Shown one piece after another: positions 38,558 to 50,200 of a stretch of DNA of 64,000 nt. This DNA comes from Numida meleagris (lineage: Eukaryota > Chordata > Aves > Galliformes > Numididae), in NCBI RefSeq assembly GCF_002078875.1, contig NC_034410.1, positions 42,785,571 through 42,849,570 on the forward strand, given 5' to 3'. A program made the translations under genes and the position numbers. The notes beneath the pieces were generated by a model. That model did not search any database, was not told where the DNA came from, and worked only from the letters and a program-made list of their open reading frames with translations. Within the stretch, counting starts at the first letter, position 1; the number at the start of each line of letters is the position of its first letter.

Positions 38558-40015
38558 CAGCTCCAGCTCTGTTTGGACCAAGGGCAGGGTAGGCTGCCAT
38601 TGTGGGTGCCATGAGCTAGGTGATTTTTCCTGTGGCTGAGGATCACTCTGCTGCCCTTTATCTCTCTTCCTATCCTCAGACCAGCCAAGCTGCATGGAAA
38701 AAATGTTTGAGCTGTGGCTGTCAAAAGGCAGGCCTGCTACCATCGCCCACCTTCAGCGCCATCACCAAAAAGCAACCTTTACCATGTCCAAAAAGTCTCT
38801 TAACGTAGAAACATGAGACTCCTTGGCTGAGAACTGAGTTCAAAAGCCGCTGGATGAGTCACTATGGTTGTCAACACTTTCTCAACACTTACTCAGAACT
38901 GCACTCCTCTGCCTCTGCCTAAACTTTTAACCCCTGAGAAGCATTTCTTAGTAGTTTGGACCACTATAATGTCAACAAGGAACAAGATAGCCTTCAGCTG
39001 GAAAAAATAGGCTAGGTCTCAGAGAAGTCCATGTGTGAAGTCCAAGAAGAGCAGCTGTTTGAAGATAGCTGCAGAGCTGCTGAGCAATGCCAGGGGAGCA
39101 GCAATAGCCGGCTATGACTGCAAGCTGATCAGTGTCAGACATACGCATAAGGGTGAAGAGGAAGGTGCAGTCTTCTTAGGGTCCTACAAAGCATCATAAA
39201 ACCATTCCTCTTAGCAAGGCTTCTGGCAAACCCCATGGAAATTTTGGTGGCAAAGAAAGAGAAAGGCTAATTATAGGATTCCCACAGAAACACCCAGCCT
39301 TGACGCATTGGCCTACCTCCCAGCAGTGCTATGAAGGGGGGCTCTCAGTCAGTGCAGTGCTGAGGTGGATGGAGAACACCCCAGGCAACATTTTAGCTAG
39401 GAAATATTTCCAGGAGACGAAGCATTCAGCCTGTAGATGAGAGCATCTTCCAGCAAAGCAGGCACCACAGCCGCCAACACACCTTGCCATTGGGTGCTGT
39501 GAGCCACAGCGCATCAATGCTTTAATGCAGTTAGGGATCAGAATAACCAGAATTATGAGGTAGATTCTTCACACTCATAGCTGTTTAAGATCTCAAATCG
39601 GAGAGGAAGGCATGGCAAAATACCAACTTGCGCCGTTTTTTTTCCCCCCTTCCTTAGAGAATTACTTTGACTGGGACAAAGTACAGATCTTTGGTTTCCC
39701 TTGGTGCTACACTATTACATTTAGCCTTCATGCGAGACTCTGGAAGGTGTAGCAGGTGAGGCATACCTGAAGGGGCTTTGTCCTAAATCTGATGGCCCTG
39801 TCACACTGTGAAATACTCACTTGCTGAGCAACCTCGTGTGTCCCACAGTAACGCTCAGACTGTATGATTCTGAACTGGCAGGAGCTCATAGAGTCCTCTG
39901 GGAAAAGTTGTCTTCTTGTCAGTAAAATATGCTGAAATATAGCTGCAAGCTTTTGAACCCCAAACGTGAAAAAGGAAAACATCAGAAAATGCTAGTAAAG
40001 TATCTAGCATTGTGA

Positions 40016-40074
40016 GTGCAAGGAACGAGATGGTCTTTGAAGATCCCTTCCAATCCAAACCATCCTATGATTCT
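40016..40074 (+). mobile_element. CR1 3' tail fragment, sense
   Basis: Text such as GATCCCTTCCAATCCAAACC followed by CCTATGATTCTG matches the last ~60 bp of a CR1 element. Only the tail is present. Confidence 0.6.
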
Positions 40075-40694
40075 GTCTTCATGTCAGCTGAACCTCTAGG
40101 TGCAGGTATGTGGTGGCATCAGCCCACACTTCTCCCACAGCTGGCTGCTTATTCCCAGCTCCACTCATTCTTTTTCAGAGAGCCAGATGCTGTAAACCAG
40201 ATCACCACAAATAATCCATTATTTTCCTACTTGTAGTGTTACTTTTATGAGAGGTCATCACCTTTTTTACCCACTGAAAAAAAGCAATTGTGAACTCCCA
40301 GATAAAAGGAGTGAGCAATACTGAAAGTGAAGTTACATCTGTGGCTGCACTGTCTGTAAGGCCAGCTCATTTTGGAATTCATCACAGATTCAACTGCATC
40401 CTCCACCCGCTCATTAAGCCACAGTGTGGTTATGAGATACAAAGCTTGCGAAACCCCCTTTGTTGTAGGAGAGAGGTGGGGAGCGGAGAGGAAGAGCCCC
40501 ATTTACGGATGAAGTGCCATTTGCTATCTTCATACCACCCAGCAGACACCCAGCATATAACATAGGCATTTTGCTTGACAACATAGAAACCTTTCCAAAA
40601 TGTTCTCCCCCAGTAGCATCTTCAAAGGTACCACTGTGAGCTAAGGAAACAAGCCTTTGCTTCTTGTGTCCCCAAGAACTTGGGGGACAGCAGT

Positions 40695-40738
40695 GTGGCT
40701 TCCCAGGTGCATCTATGTGGCTTCCCAGGTGCATCTAT
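40695..40738. repeat. two-copy 22-bp tandem repeat
   Basis: Two identical 22-bp units (each starting GTGGCTTCCCAGG) stand head to tail at 40695-40716 and 40717-40738. They look like a simple recent tandem duplication. Confidence 0.9.
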
Positions 40739-41761
40739 GTGTGGATCTACTCATGTCCATAAATATCCTTGACTGTGGAAAATTCAGCCAGCAGATTGCA
40801 GGAAGAAAACAGAAGAGCCAGGTAAGACTGGACCAAGATGTGAGCTCTCCTTCGGATGCTGGATGTACACTTGCTGCCACTCTTTGTCAACATATTTTTT
40901 TGAATACATATATAGAATCTTACTGAATGTTTCCATCTGGGAGTGGAATCAAATTTGGCATCCCATGCCATCACTGTCTGCCCTCTACAGCACAGACAGC
41001 TGTGAAGCAGTTTCCACTGGAAAGTCCGAGAAAACAAGCAGCTCACCATGCTAGAGAGATGTTGTACCATTTTGACTGCAACCTCTTGGTTAGCTGGCTG
41101 GCTCTGTTCCTCCCATTCCAGGCTTTGGGCACACATTGCAGCAGTTTGTTTTCTGTTCTCTCTCCATTACCTCCTCCTCAACTGCCCAGATGGAGCCTGC
41201 AGGCTTGGTGCAGAGCCGTCAAGTAATGCTCAAGTGTAGAAATCTTGATGACAGGTAGCACTTAATACTGATGAGCCATAAGATGCTTGCACATACAAGA
41301 TGCTCATGACAAAGGAACCTCAAAGCATTTTTAAAAATTCAGTTCATTTCCAAACACCACCTCTGCAAGGTCCTGGAACAGAGTCATTTCTATTTTATGG
41401 AGAGAAAACTGAAGCACAGCAATTTGTTCAAGCTGACCCAATAGACAACTGACAGATCTAAATGTGAGTAGCTATTCCCCACTGTCTTGGGAGTGTATTA
41501 ACAGCTGCTGTATTAACTAAGGGACCAGAAGCTCCCTCAGCATTACTCGTTGTAGTCCGGGACATGTAGTTCTTCTGTAGGCATCTTCATTCCTTGTCTG
41601 CAAAACTAAAACAGATCAAAAGTGCAGATGCATCAGTGCACTAACGTATTCACTATTACAATGTATTTTGCAGATGAATTTGTTGTAATAACTAAAAAAC
41701 ACAGATAAAACTGGTGTATTTCATAAGAATGAACATGTCTTGGTAACAGGCATGTTATATA

Positions 41762-41780
41762 CAGATAGATAGATAAATAG
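41762..41780. repeat. short TAGA microsatellite
   Basis: A run of imperfect AGAT units followed by AAATAG. Too short to be more than a simple repeat. Confidence 0.7.
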
Positions 41781-42420
41781 ATGCACTAAATAATATCTAT
41801 TTTTTAACGACTTTACAAAAAGAATTGTAGAACTCACAATTTTTAAATCTACTGTACAAACATACTGAAAAAAAAAAGCTATGTTAATAGATGGTGGCCT
41901 AGAAATAAATCCCACTAAAAGTGATTTGCAAATTCTAGGAATGAGTAGGACTGATTCTTTCAAGTTTTTTTTAGAATGTTTTGAACTCTTTATTCCTGAG
42001 TATTACTGTTGCTGGTAAAACAACATTTATTTCATCGGTGTATCTTCCATCTGGTTTTAATAATAATCGTCAACATGATTTCTGTTTGCTGCTTTGGTTT
42101 TGTGTTTGCTTTATGGAAAGCAAGTAAAACAAAACTTTTAGGAGTGTCCAGGTTTCAGTTTTAGTAAGCATTAACCATCGTGTACATCTGCATCTGCCCA
42201 ACACAACATTACAAAGTTCCTTGACAGTTTTGGGTTCTTTCATACAAGAGTTATTAATCCATATTTCGGAGTTACTAATCTGGTAGCAATAATTCACTGT
42301 GGCTTCCACAAGAAGAGACTCCAGCTGATCACTACATCTCAGCCTTTGTCACGCCAGAGTGGTATTAGATTGGTACGTAGAGAATCAGAGGCATTAGGTT
42401 TCAGCAGGATTACTACAGCA

Positions 42421-43018
42421 ACATAGAACCACTGAATCATTACGGTTGGACAAGACCACTAAGATCACTGCCAACCCACCCCCACCGTACCCACTGACCA
42501 CGTCCCTCAGTGCCATGTACACACGGTTCTTGAACACCTCCAGGGACGGTGACTGCACTACCTCCCTGGGCAGCCTGTGCCAGTGCCTCACTGCTCTTTC
42601 AGACAAGAAATGTTTCCTAATACCCAGCCTGAACCTCCCATGGCACAGCTTGAGGCCATTTCCTCTCAGCCTATCGCTGACCAAAGTGCAGGACCCAGCA
42701 GTTGGTCTTGTTGAAGCTCACACAACTGGCCTCAGGCCATCAATTCAGCCTGTCCAGATCACTTTGAAGGGCCTTCCTACCCTCAGGCACATCAACACTT
42801 TCTCCGAATTTGGTGTCATGTGCAAACTTACCGAGGGTCAATCCCCTCATCTAGATCATCAATAGAGATATTAAATGGGGTCATCCCCAATACTGATCCA
42901 CGGGGAACACCACTCGTGACCAGATGCCAACTGGATTTAGCTTCATTCACCATCACTCCCTGTACACAGCCACCCAGCAGGTTTTTTATCCAGAGAAGAG
43001 TTCACCAAATCCAATGAA
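42421..43018 (-). mobile_element. CR1 LINE 3' fragment, antisense
   Basis: The left end (AACCACTGAATCATTACGG) resembles the reversed CR1 tail. Downstream text such as TTCTTGAACACCTCCAGGGA is antisense CR1. On the minus strand, frames with the CR1 ORF2 C-terminal signature ([24 protein letters not shown]) are still readable for a stretch before stops appear. It stands about 0.5 kb upstream of the LZTFL1 CpG island. Confidence 0.87.
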
Positions 43019-43641
43019 ATTTGAAGCAGGTCACACAGTAACAGAACACAAAAATCTCAGTGCTGAACAGGGCTCTTAAAACTGGTTTAGCAGTTAGAAA
43101 GCTCACAAATTCATGCCCAATTAACTTTTTTTATCATAACTTCCCATCCATTTTGCACACCTCTGTCCAAATGCCATGATTTCTATCTCCAGGATGCTTA
43201 GACAAGCAGCTGATGTGGCATAGCACAGTGAGCCAGAAGAGAGATAGAGGACAGGAAAGATTTACTTTGGTGCCTGGCAAAATCTATCAGCAGAGAGAAA
43301 TCAGGTTATGGATCAACGTTTCAATGACAGGTCAATCTGCTGGTTAAGAGGTCAGCCTTCTTCCTAGCTACAGCCTCAAGCAGCCTGATGGCCTTGTTTT
43401 CCTTAGCCATATGCTGTTAAAGAGATTAAAAGCATCCTCTAGGAAGACTGAAACGATGACCATTTTTGCAAAAAACCCAACACCAATTATGCTCATCGGC
43501 AAAGCGCGCAGACCGGTGGGGGGGAGCAGCGCGCATGCGCGCACAGTGACGCAAGGGGAAAACGCCGGGGGAACGTTCGGTGCTCGTGACGTATGCGGGC
43601 CGCAGCCAATAGGAGCGCCGCGAGGGCGCTCGCGAGGCTTC

Positions 43642-43656
43642 GTTCTCCATGGCAAC
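43642..43656 (+). promoter_or_regulatory. LZTFL1: X-box-like RFX site in the LZTFL1 promoter
   Basis: GTTCTCCATGGCAAC contains a perfect right half (GGCAAC) of the RFX consensus GTNRCC-N-RGYAAC and a weaker left half. RFX factors drive many ciliary genes, which suits a BBSome regulator. The fit is partial. Confidence 0.5.
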
Positions 43657-44236
43657 GGCCGGCCCGTCGTCCCGACCGCCCCAACTGCCTCCTCGGCCGC
43701 CGCGTCGTCATGGTGAGTGCCGGGCTGCGGGGCAGCGGCGGGACACGGAGTTCTGGCTGGCTCGCTGGCTGGCTGGCCGGCTCGCTGGCCGGCCGGCCGA
43801 CCGACCGACCGTGGAGCTTGCTTTATTTCCCCGCATTGCCTTTGCTCCCGAGCTCCGTGCTCCATTTCCAGCCCTGAAAGATGTCCAGCTACAGACCTGT
43901 GTGTACAATACGAGGAGAAACTTATCACAGAGCTTCCTTTCCCCAGAGGCCTTCTGATTCTCATCCCTTATGCCCTTTCCCCTCTGACTCTGCTCATCTC
44001 TCTTACGTGTGCTTCCTTTCGGCTGCTGATGCCTTTAAAGGAGAGAGCTTATCTGAGGCACGCAGGGGTTACACATACAGAAATAAGGTTATTTTTTAAC
44101 ATACTAGTTAGCGTCATAATCCTCTGAAAGCAAGCACAGAAACTAACCTGAAGGCAGCTCTTGGCAATACTCACGTTCCAATTTACTCATTTCAGTGCGT
44201 ATTTATCTGTATGCTCACATCCTTATCCACAGGCTG
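43649..44236 (+). other. possible uORF overlapping the LZTFL1 start
   Basis: ATG at 43649 (context CTCCATGGC) opens 22 Pro/Arg-rich codons. In the spliced message the frame runs over the LZTFL1 ATG and stops at the TGA formed by the first bases of exon 44233-44357. It matters only if transcription starts upstream of 43649. Confidence 0.4.
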
Positions 44237-47200
44237 AGCTGGGCCTTAACGAGCACCACCAGAACGAAGCCATCAACTATATGCGCTTTGCTCGTTTCAA
44301 GCGTGGCCTGTGTCTCAAAACAGTGGATTCTTGCTTCCAGGACCTTAAGGACAGCAGGTACCGGAGGGAGGGTTCTGTGTTATGTGATAAAAGATGGAAG
44401 GAGCACAAACAGAACCAGCCCTGCTGGAAAAAACTGCAGGTTGAAATGCTTTGTGGGGTGGCTTTCCTTCATTTACATTTGTATGTTCTTACTAAGGAAG
44501 ACCAAATAATTTTTCCAAATGTCAAAAATCAAATCTTTTTAAAACTTGGTTGTATGAATTCTTAGAAATGAACACAGGTAGTGTGACATTTCCTTATACC
44601 TTACTTCTGATGTTTGCATTTCATGCGAGACTGTAAGGAAGTAGTATTTGTGATTTTAGTGTTACCAACAGAAAATGTGAAGACAGCAACCAACTACGGA
44701 TGTCATTAATAACTGCTGACAGTGGGCAGCTTCAGAAGGATGCTGCATTATGTACAAGTGATATCGAATGCAGTGAGGTCTCATAACAGTGCAAAGTCAT
44801 TATCTTTGTCAGATGTGACTCACCTTGACTTCTCCATTCAGGCTTGTTGAGGAGACCTTCACAGTTGATGAGGTGGCAGACATGCTGGATGGGCTGCAGA
44901 CTATTGTACACAGTGAAGTGGAGTCCGAGCTCATAAATACAACATACACCAATGTTTTACTTCTGCGCCAGCTCTTCTCACAGGCTGAGAAATGGTACCT
45001 AAAGTTACAGACAGACATCTCTGAATTGGAGAATCGGTAATGTATATTAGGCTATATAGATTGTCTTCCAATAATAAAAGAACTTCCAAATGTTTATTAT
45101 TTGCATTCTTTTCCTAACCGTAGAAACCAACTCTTTTCCTCTTGTATCAATGGCAGATTATTTTCAAGACTTCTATCGATAAGTTGGTGAGATACATGAC
45201 ACTTTCAAATTTGTCAGGTAGATGCTCTTATTGGTAGTGTTCGTACTTGTTTATCACTTAACAGCAGGTGGTAGGATTTAATTAAAAGTGTTGGTTGTCT
45301 AAATCTTACAGTTCTAGTGCATTTTCCGTACCATTGGATGACATTATCTATTGCACTTACTGCACCTGCATGGGACTTCTGTACTTCTCACGAGGATCTT
45401 ATATGCAACAAAAAGCATTGTCCTGGTAAAATGTATTTCACAGCTTGGTTCATTTATTAAATAAATGCCTCTCTTTACTTTTGTTTTCAAGAGAACTGTT
45501 GGAGCAGGTTGCTGAGTTTGAAAAGTCAGAATTTACATCTTCAAACAAGAAGGTAGAGTTATATTTTAAAATATAATCATATGGAGTCATGACAGATGTT
45601 TGAAACAATTATTTAGTACTGTTTCTTCACACTGAAAAGAGTAAAAAAGATGTTCAAAGTAATCTGTAGAAGTTTTCAAATAGCAGCATTTTACAGTTCA
45701 GCACCAAGGCTCACACCGAGTTGTCTTGGCTGTTTCCAGACTGCAGATTCTGTGCACTCTAGGCATGCTTCATAATTCTGATCCCAGAGTCAGCCAGACC
45801 AGAGATGTGCTGGAGCATCTGCTCCTGGGTTCCCTTGCCCTGGAGACTGGGGTAAAACTGGGACAGGTGAATGTCCTAGGCTTTGTCCCAGCCTAGGGGA
45901 CCCTAACCAGCCAAGGTACCAGTAGGAAATGAAACTGAAATAAAAGATCGTTCATCTGCACTGTAAAAGAAAATTGAATGGACCCTTAATAGTTCTTTTA
46001 TAGACTAAATGAATCTTCCTCCTGTATAATTTAATAGTTTAACCTCTATTATTTCTTTAGCCCAGTGCAGATCTCATTAAACCAAAACTGGCTCCAATAA
46101 ACGAAGGAGGGTCAGAGCTGCTAAACAAGGTAAGAATTTGTCTCTTGATGCTGTTGTAGTTGATGACTTCTCTGTGTATTCAACTTAACTGGAAAGCTGT
46201 GTAGTAGTATTTCTGTGATGTTCCTGTCACTGCTTTAGATGTCGATGTAGTATACCACAGAGTGTAAAGTAAAATGCTAATAAATAAATTTTGTAAAGCG
46301 TCTTATACTTATTGTGTAATGGTGGCCTCTCACATGTATTACTATATTCAGCTTCCTTTTGCAAAGGTGTTTTGGGCTCTGTAATTACCTATTTTTCCAC
46401 TTAATTAGTGAGATGAGTAGAAATCAGTACGGAGTTTATGTTTCAAGAGGCTGACATTCCAACAAGGAAATAAATTAAAATTTGAGTCTGGCTGAAACAA
46501 TTAACTTATTAGACATTATCTGTGTAAGTCAATTCTATTGCGTGTAGTCTTTTATTTTTTTTGTTAGTAGTTTAAATTCCTCCTAAGGCAACAGACGCTT
46601 AAAGAATTCTGAATTTACTAATTTTGAAAATGTCTGATTTCCCACTTGTTAAAGAATTTCAGAATAATAGAGCACATTCTGGTATTTAAAGTTCTCAATT
46701 GTTCTTATTATGTATTGAACTCATTTGGCTCGATTGAACTCTTTTTAAAATACCACATTTCTTACAATACATTTCTAATGTATGGGGAGTCAAGAAACTT
46801 GATGAGAAGATGTGTTTTCTGCCTGCTAACCAGCGTTACCAAAATGATCTGTCAGGTTTCTGAATGTCTAAATCAAATTGTTTTTACCTTGTCAGATAAT
46901 TAAAACATTCATCTGACACGTATCTTTCTCATAGCTCAGTGTAGTTATTTCTCAAAAGTAAATCCAAAATCTGTTTCAGAAGAGATTTTTGTTGAACACG
47001 TATATCTGATTTTTTTTTTTTAAATCAGTTTGTGTGGTGAATTTATTTTGACTTACTTAGAAACCATGTTTATTTCCTGTGAATGGAACACGCTATGCCA
47101 TAACCCGTTATTTGTCTCTCGAAAACAAGAACTGTGAAGAAATACTTATCTGCCTATTGATTGAAAATACAAGTGATAAGCAGCAATGAGAACTGCATCT

Positions 47201-50200
47201 CTAGATGTGCAGTTTGGTTTATTGAGAATCTTGATACTCACAGGAGGGTGACCACACCAACCCCAATTCCGTAAAATAAGTACTAAATTTAAGTGAGAGG
47301 ACCTGCAGGTTACAGCAGAACTGGAGACTTACATTTCTTGCTGACAGAGGCAGAAAACAATAATTTGCAAGGTAAGCTTTAGGAAGAAATCAGTAGTCCT
47401 TATCAGCAAGGCCATTTTTATAAGCATTTACAAGCGTGTTTGCTTTCCTAAGCAATGAAACACATTTTCTTACTGGACTTATTTGGAAAATTCAAAATAG
47501 CACAAGACTGTTTGCAAACTCTTTCTTTTTTATTTACCCAAAGACAGTTGCTTGTCTCCAAGAAGAAAATGAAAAATTGAAGACCAGACTTAAGACAATA
47601 GAAACACAGGTAAATTTCCTGTAAGCTTGGATGCTCGGTGCTGTTGACATATCCTTAAAAAACTAAATAAGAATTCCGTGGCTATTATTTTCCTGTTTTC
47701 AATTAAAATACATAGATGAGGTTTCACGTTTTCAATGTGTTACAGGCTACAGCTGCACTAGATGAAAAATCCAGACTAGAGAAGTCACTGAAGGATTTGC
47801 AGATGATCCAGGGAGATCAAAAGGTAAATATAACTAGGATTTGCACTCCCCTCGCTGCTGTTTTACACCATTACCCACACATCTAAAAAGTTGGTCTGCG
47901 TGATATGTTTCTTTTCTGGCAGATAGAAAGCTTCAGGTTAGTACTGTCACGTTCCTGCTAACATTGTCATGCTCCTGCTGCTCTGTCAGTCAGCATGTAA
48001 TGCAGTCTGCTGGTTTATTTTATGACATACATTTTGTGTCAAATAGACCACGGTGCATTCTTATCAGAAGTATAATTCCAGATTCTGTCAGAAAACAGAA
48101 GTTCCAGAGTTTGTATTCTTAAGAGCAGTGCCTGCATTAACATATAGAAATATATTTTTGTGTTCCTTCCCGCTTAATCTTTTTTGTGGCAACAATAAAA
48201 CACTAATTCTTTCAAACATTTATCACATTTGATATCAACATAGACTTACCTCATCTCAGTTCAGACTTTATAAACTTAAGTGCTTACAGATGTGTCCTGA
48301 TCCTATATTCCTAAAGATTACTTGTAGTTTTGCTACAAATGGCAGTGAGCGTGGGTCAGATGACAAAGGTTTGATCATCTTTTTACCACTTGAAGTTGTT
48401 AATCTTTTCTGTAAATGTGGATTGAAACATGGTGATTTTTTGCTGCAAAGAAAAAAGCCTAAAAAACTAGCACTCGTGTAAGTTGACACATAAATCTTTT
48501 CATGCCACATTAGTATTTTTTGTCTGTACCTTTATTTTGATAATTAGAATTTTCTAAAGTGTGTCAATTAGTAGTTGTTTCTTAAATCTAAAACATTTCA
48601 GTGCAAACTTTTAATGAAACTAGAACACTTTAATGCCATTGTTTTGAGAATCTTTTTAAATTCCAGCTGTATTTACAGACTTGAAGTTCAGTATCATAAA
48701 ACATTCCCACTTGAATTTTCATATTTTAATATTCATTTCTTTTTATTTTGCTTACTAACTGGTTTATGGTATGTACTTGTTTTTCTTAGTATTTTTTACT
48801 TATATCTAATAACTTTCAAAATCTGTATTCAATAAGACTGTTTAATAGGGAACTTGATTTATCAATCGGGGCAAATATTTTCTTTATCTCTTTTCTTAAG
48901 CCTTACGTTATTAAAGGTTTACTATTAAAGGATTTTATTAAATCCTGGATAATGGGGCTTGTAGTTTTAAAAGATTGGAAGCAAATCTCTTCCTACTTTT
49001 CTGGTTAAATATGAATTTGCCTGAATGTCAGGGCAGTCAAGTACCTGCAGCTTTCATATGCAAATTTACTCTCTTCTAATATCTGTCACTTCTCCAGCTC
49101 TCACTCTGTCTGTTATTGTGCTTGTGTCTGTGGTTGAAACTAGCTAGAAAATATAGTGCTAATATATACAACTTAATTTAATTAACAAATGTATTCGTTA
49201 TTTGGAGAAAATGCTACATTTGATCTGGTTTCTTCTCATATCTTTATAAGATGGGTGACAATAAAATCATATGAACACAGTTGCACATTAAGCAGTAGTT
49301 CTCAAATTCTGTGGACAAACAAACGACTGCCAAATCACAGCTTGTTCTAGTTGAGCAGACTTTTTTTCTGTGTTTTTTTTTTAATAGTTTAATATGGTTC
49401 TACAGGCCAAGTGTGAACTGTACTAGGGGAGCAATGATTCTAGTGGATCAGTTTAACACAAGGACTTAGAATTTTTGCCTGATTGGCTTCTTTCGGTGTT
49501 ACAATTCAGAATAGATGGGGATCATTCTTCTGACCTGAAACAAAGCATGGTGCTTTTCAGCATGGCAGCCTTGGACTCAGTCTCAAAATTCAACATTCAC
49601 TTTTTTTCTGTGCAGGTACCATTATCAATTGGTTTCCTACGCTTAACACAGACAAAGGAGCACATCTTCCTTAGTTCTAGGTTTCTGTTCTTTTTAAGGG
49701 GCTGGCAGTTGATCCTCATCCTGAGTCATTCTATTTTTGAGAGTATGAAGTTTAGCTTTTATACCTGAGAGTGGTTTTTCAAATGGAATCCACGGAGCAG
49801 TTACATGAATTTAGTATTTTGTTACCCAGGACCAATTGCCAGAAGAGTTTGGGTTGTTTCATCTCACAAGGAAACAGGAAAGCTGCTTCACAAGCAGCTG
49901 TGGAGGTTCCTCTTGAACAGTGCTCTATCAGTACCTGATTGATAGCATGGTTCTTAACACTTTCATCCTTCCTTTCTTGCGATGTGCTTCATCATATGGT
50001 GTCACCTCACATCTAAAGAAGGGAAACACAAGGTCTTGAAATCACAGCTGGGCAGAGGAGCCATTTCAGCTGTCTTTAAAGTGCATTTGTTAACAAGTTT
50101 TTTAAAGTTAAAAATTATCCAGTGTTTTAACCAACTTTGTTAGTTAACTTACTTTGTTAAATGACTTTCTAAGCTAAAGCACTTCTGGTTTACAGGAACA

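Larger units (their letters stand above)
33802..43490. other. CCR9-LZTFL1 intergenic region
   Basis: About 9.7 kb without a gene I can support. It should contain the CCR9 promoter and any non-coding first exon, but I could not place them. Three CR1 pieces, a 22-bp tandem duplication and a short TAGA run are listed separately. The remaining open frames show no family features. Confidence 0.6.
43495..43830 (+). promoter_or_regulatory. LZTFL1: LZTFL1 CpG-island promoter
   Basis: CpG density rises sharply from about 43,500 against a CpG-poor background and falls again by about 43,830. Motifs seen are an NRF1-type site GCGCATGCGC at 43531-43540, a CRE-like TGACGTA at 43587-43593, a CCAAT box at 43606-43610 and an X-box-like site at 43642-43656. 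I saw no TATA box. This is a typical housekeeping or ciliary gene promoter; the start of transcription is not fixed by sequence. Confidence 0.85.

Noticed and set aside
43368..43964. 198-codon minus-strand frame across the LZTFL1 promoter
   Set aside because: GC-rich CpG islands stay open by chance on both strands; the low-complexity Arg/Ala/Pro content mirrors the repeat. A divergent transcript is possible but not shown.
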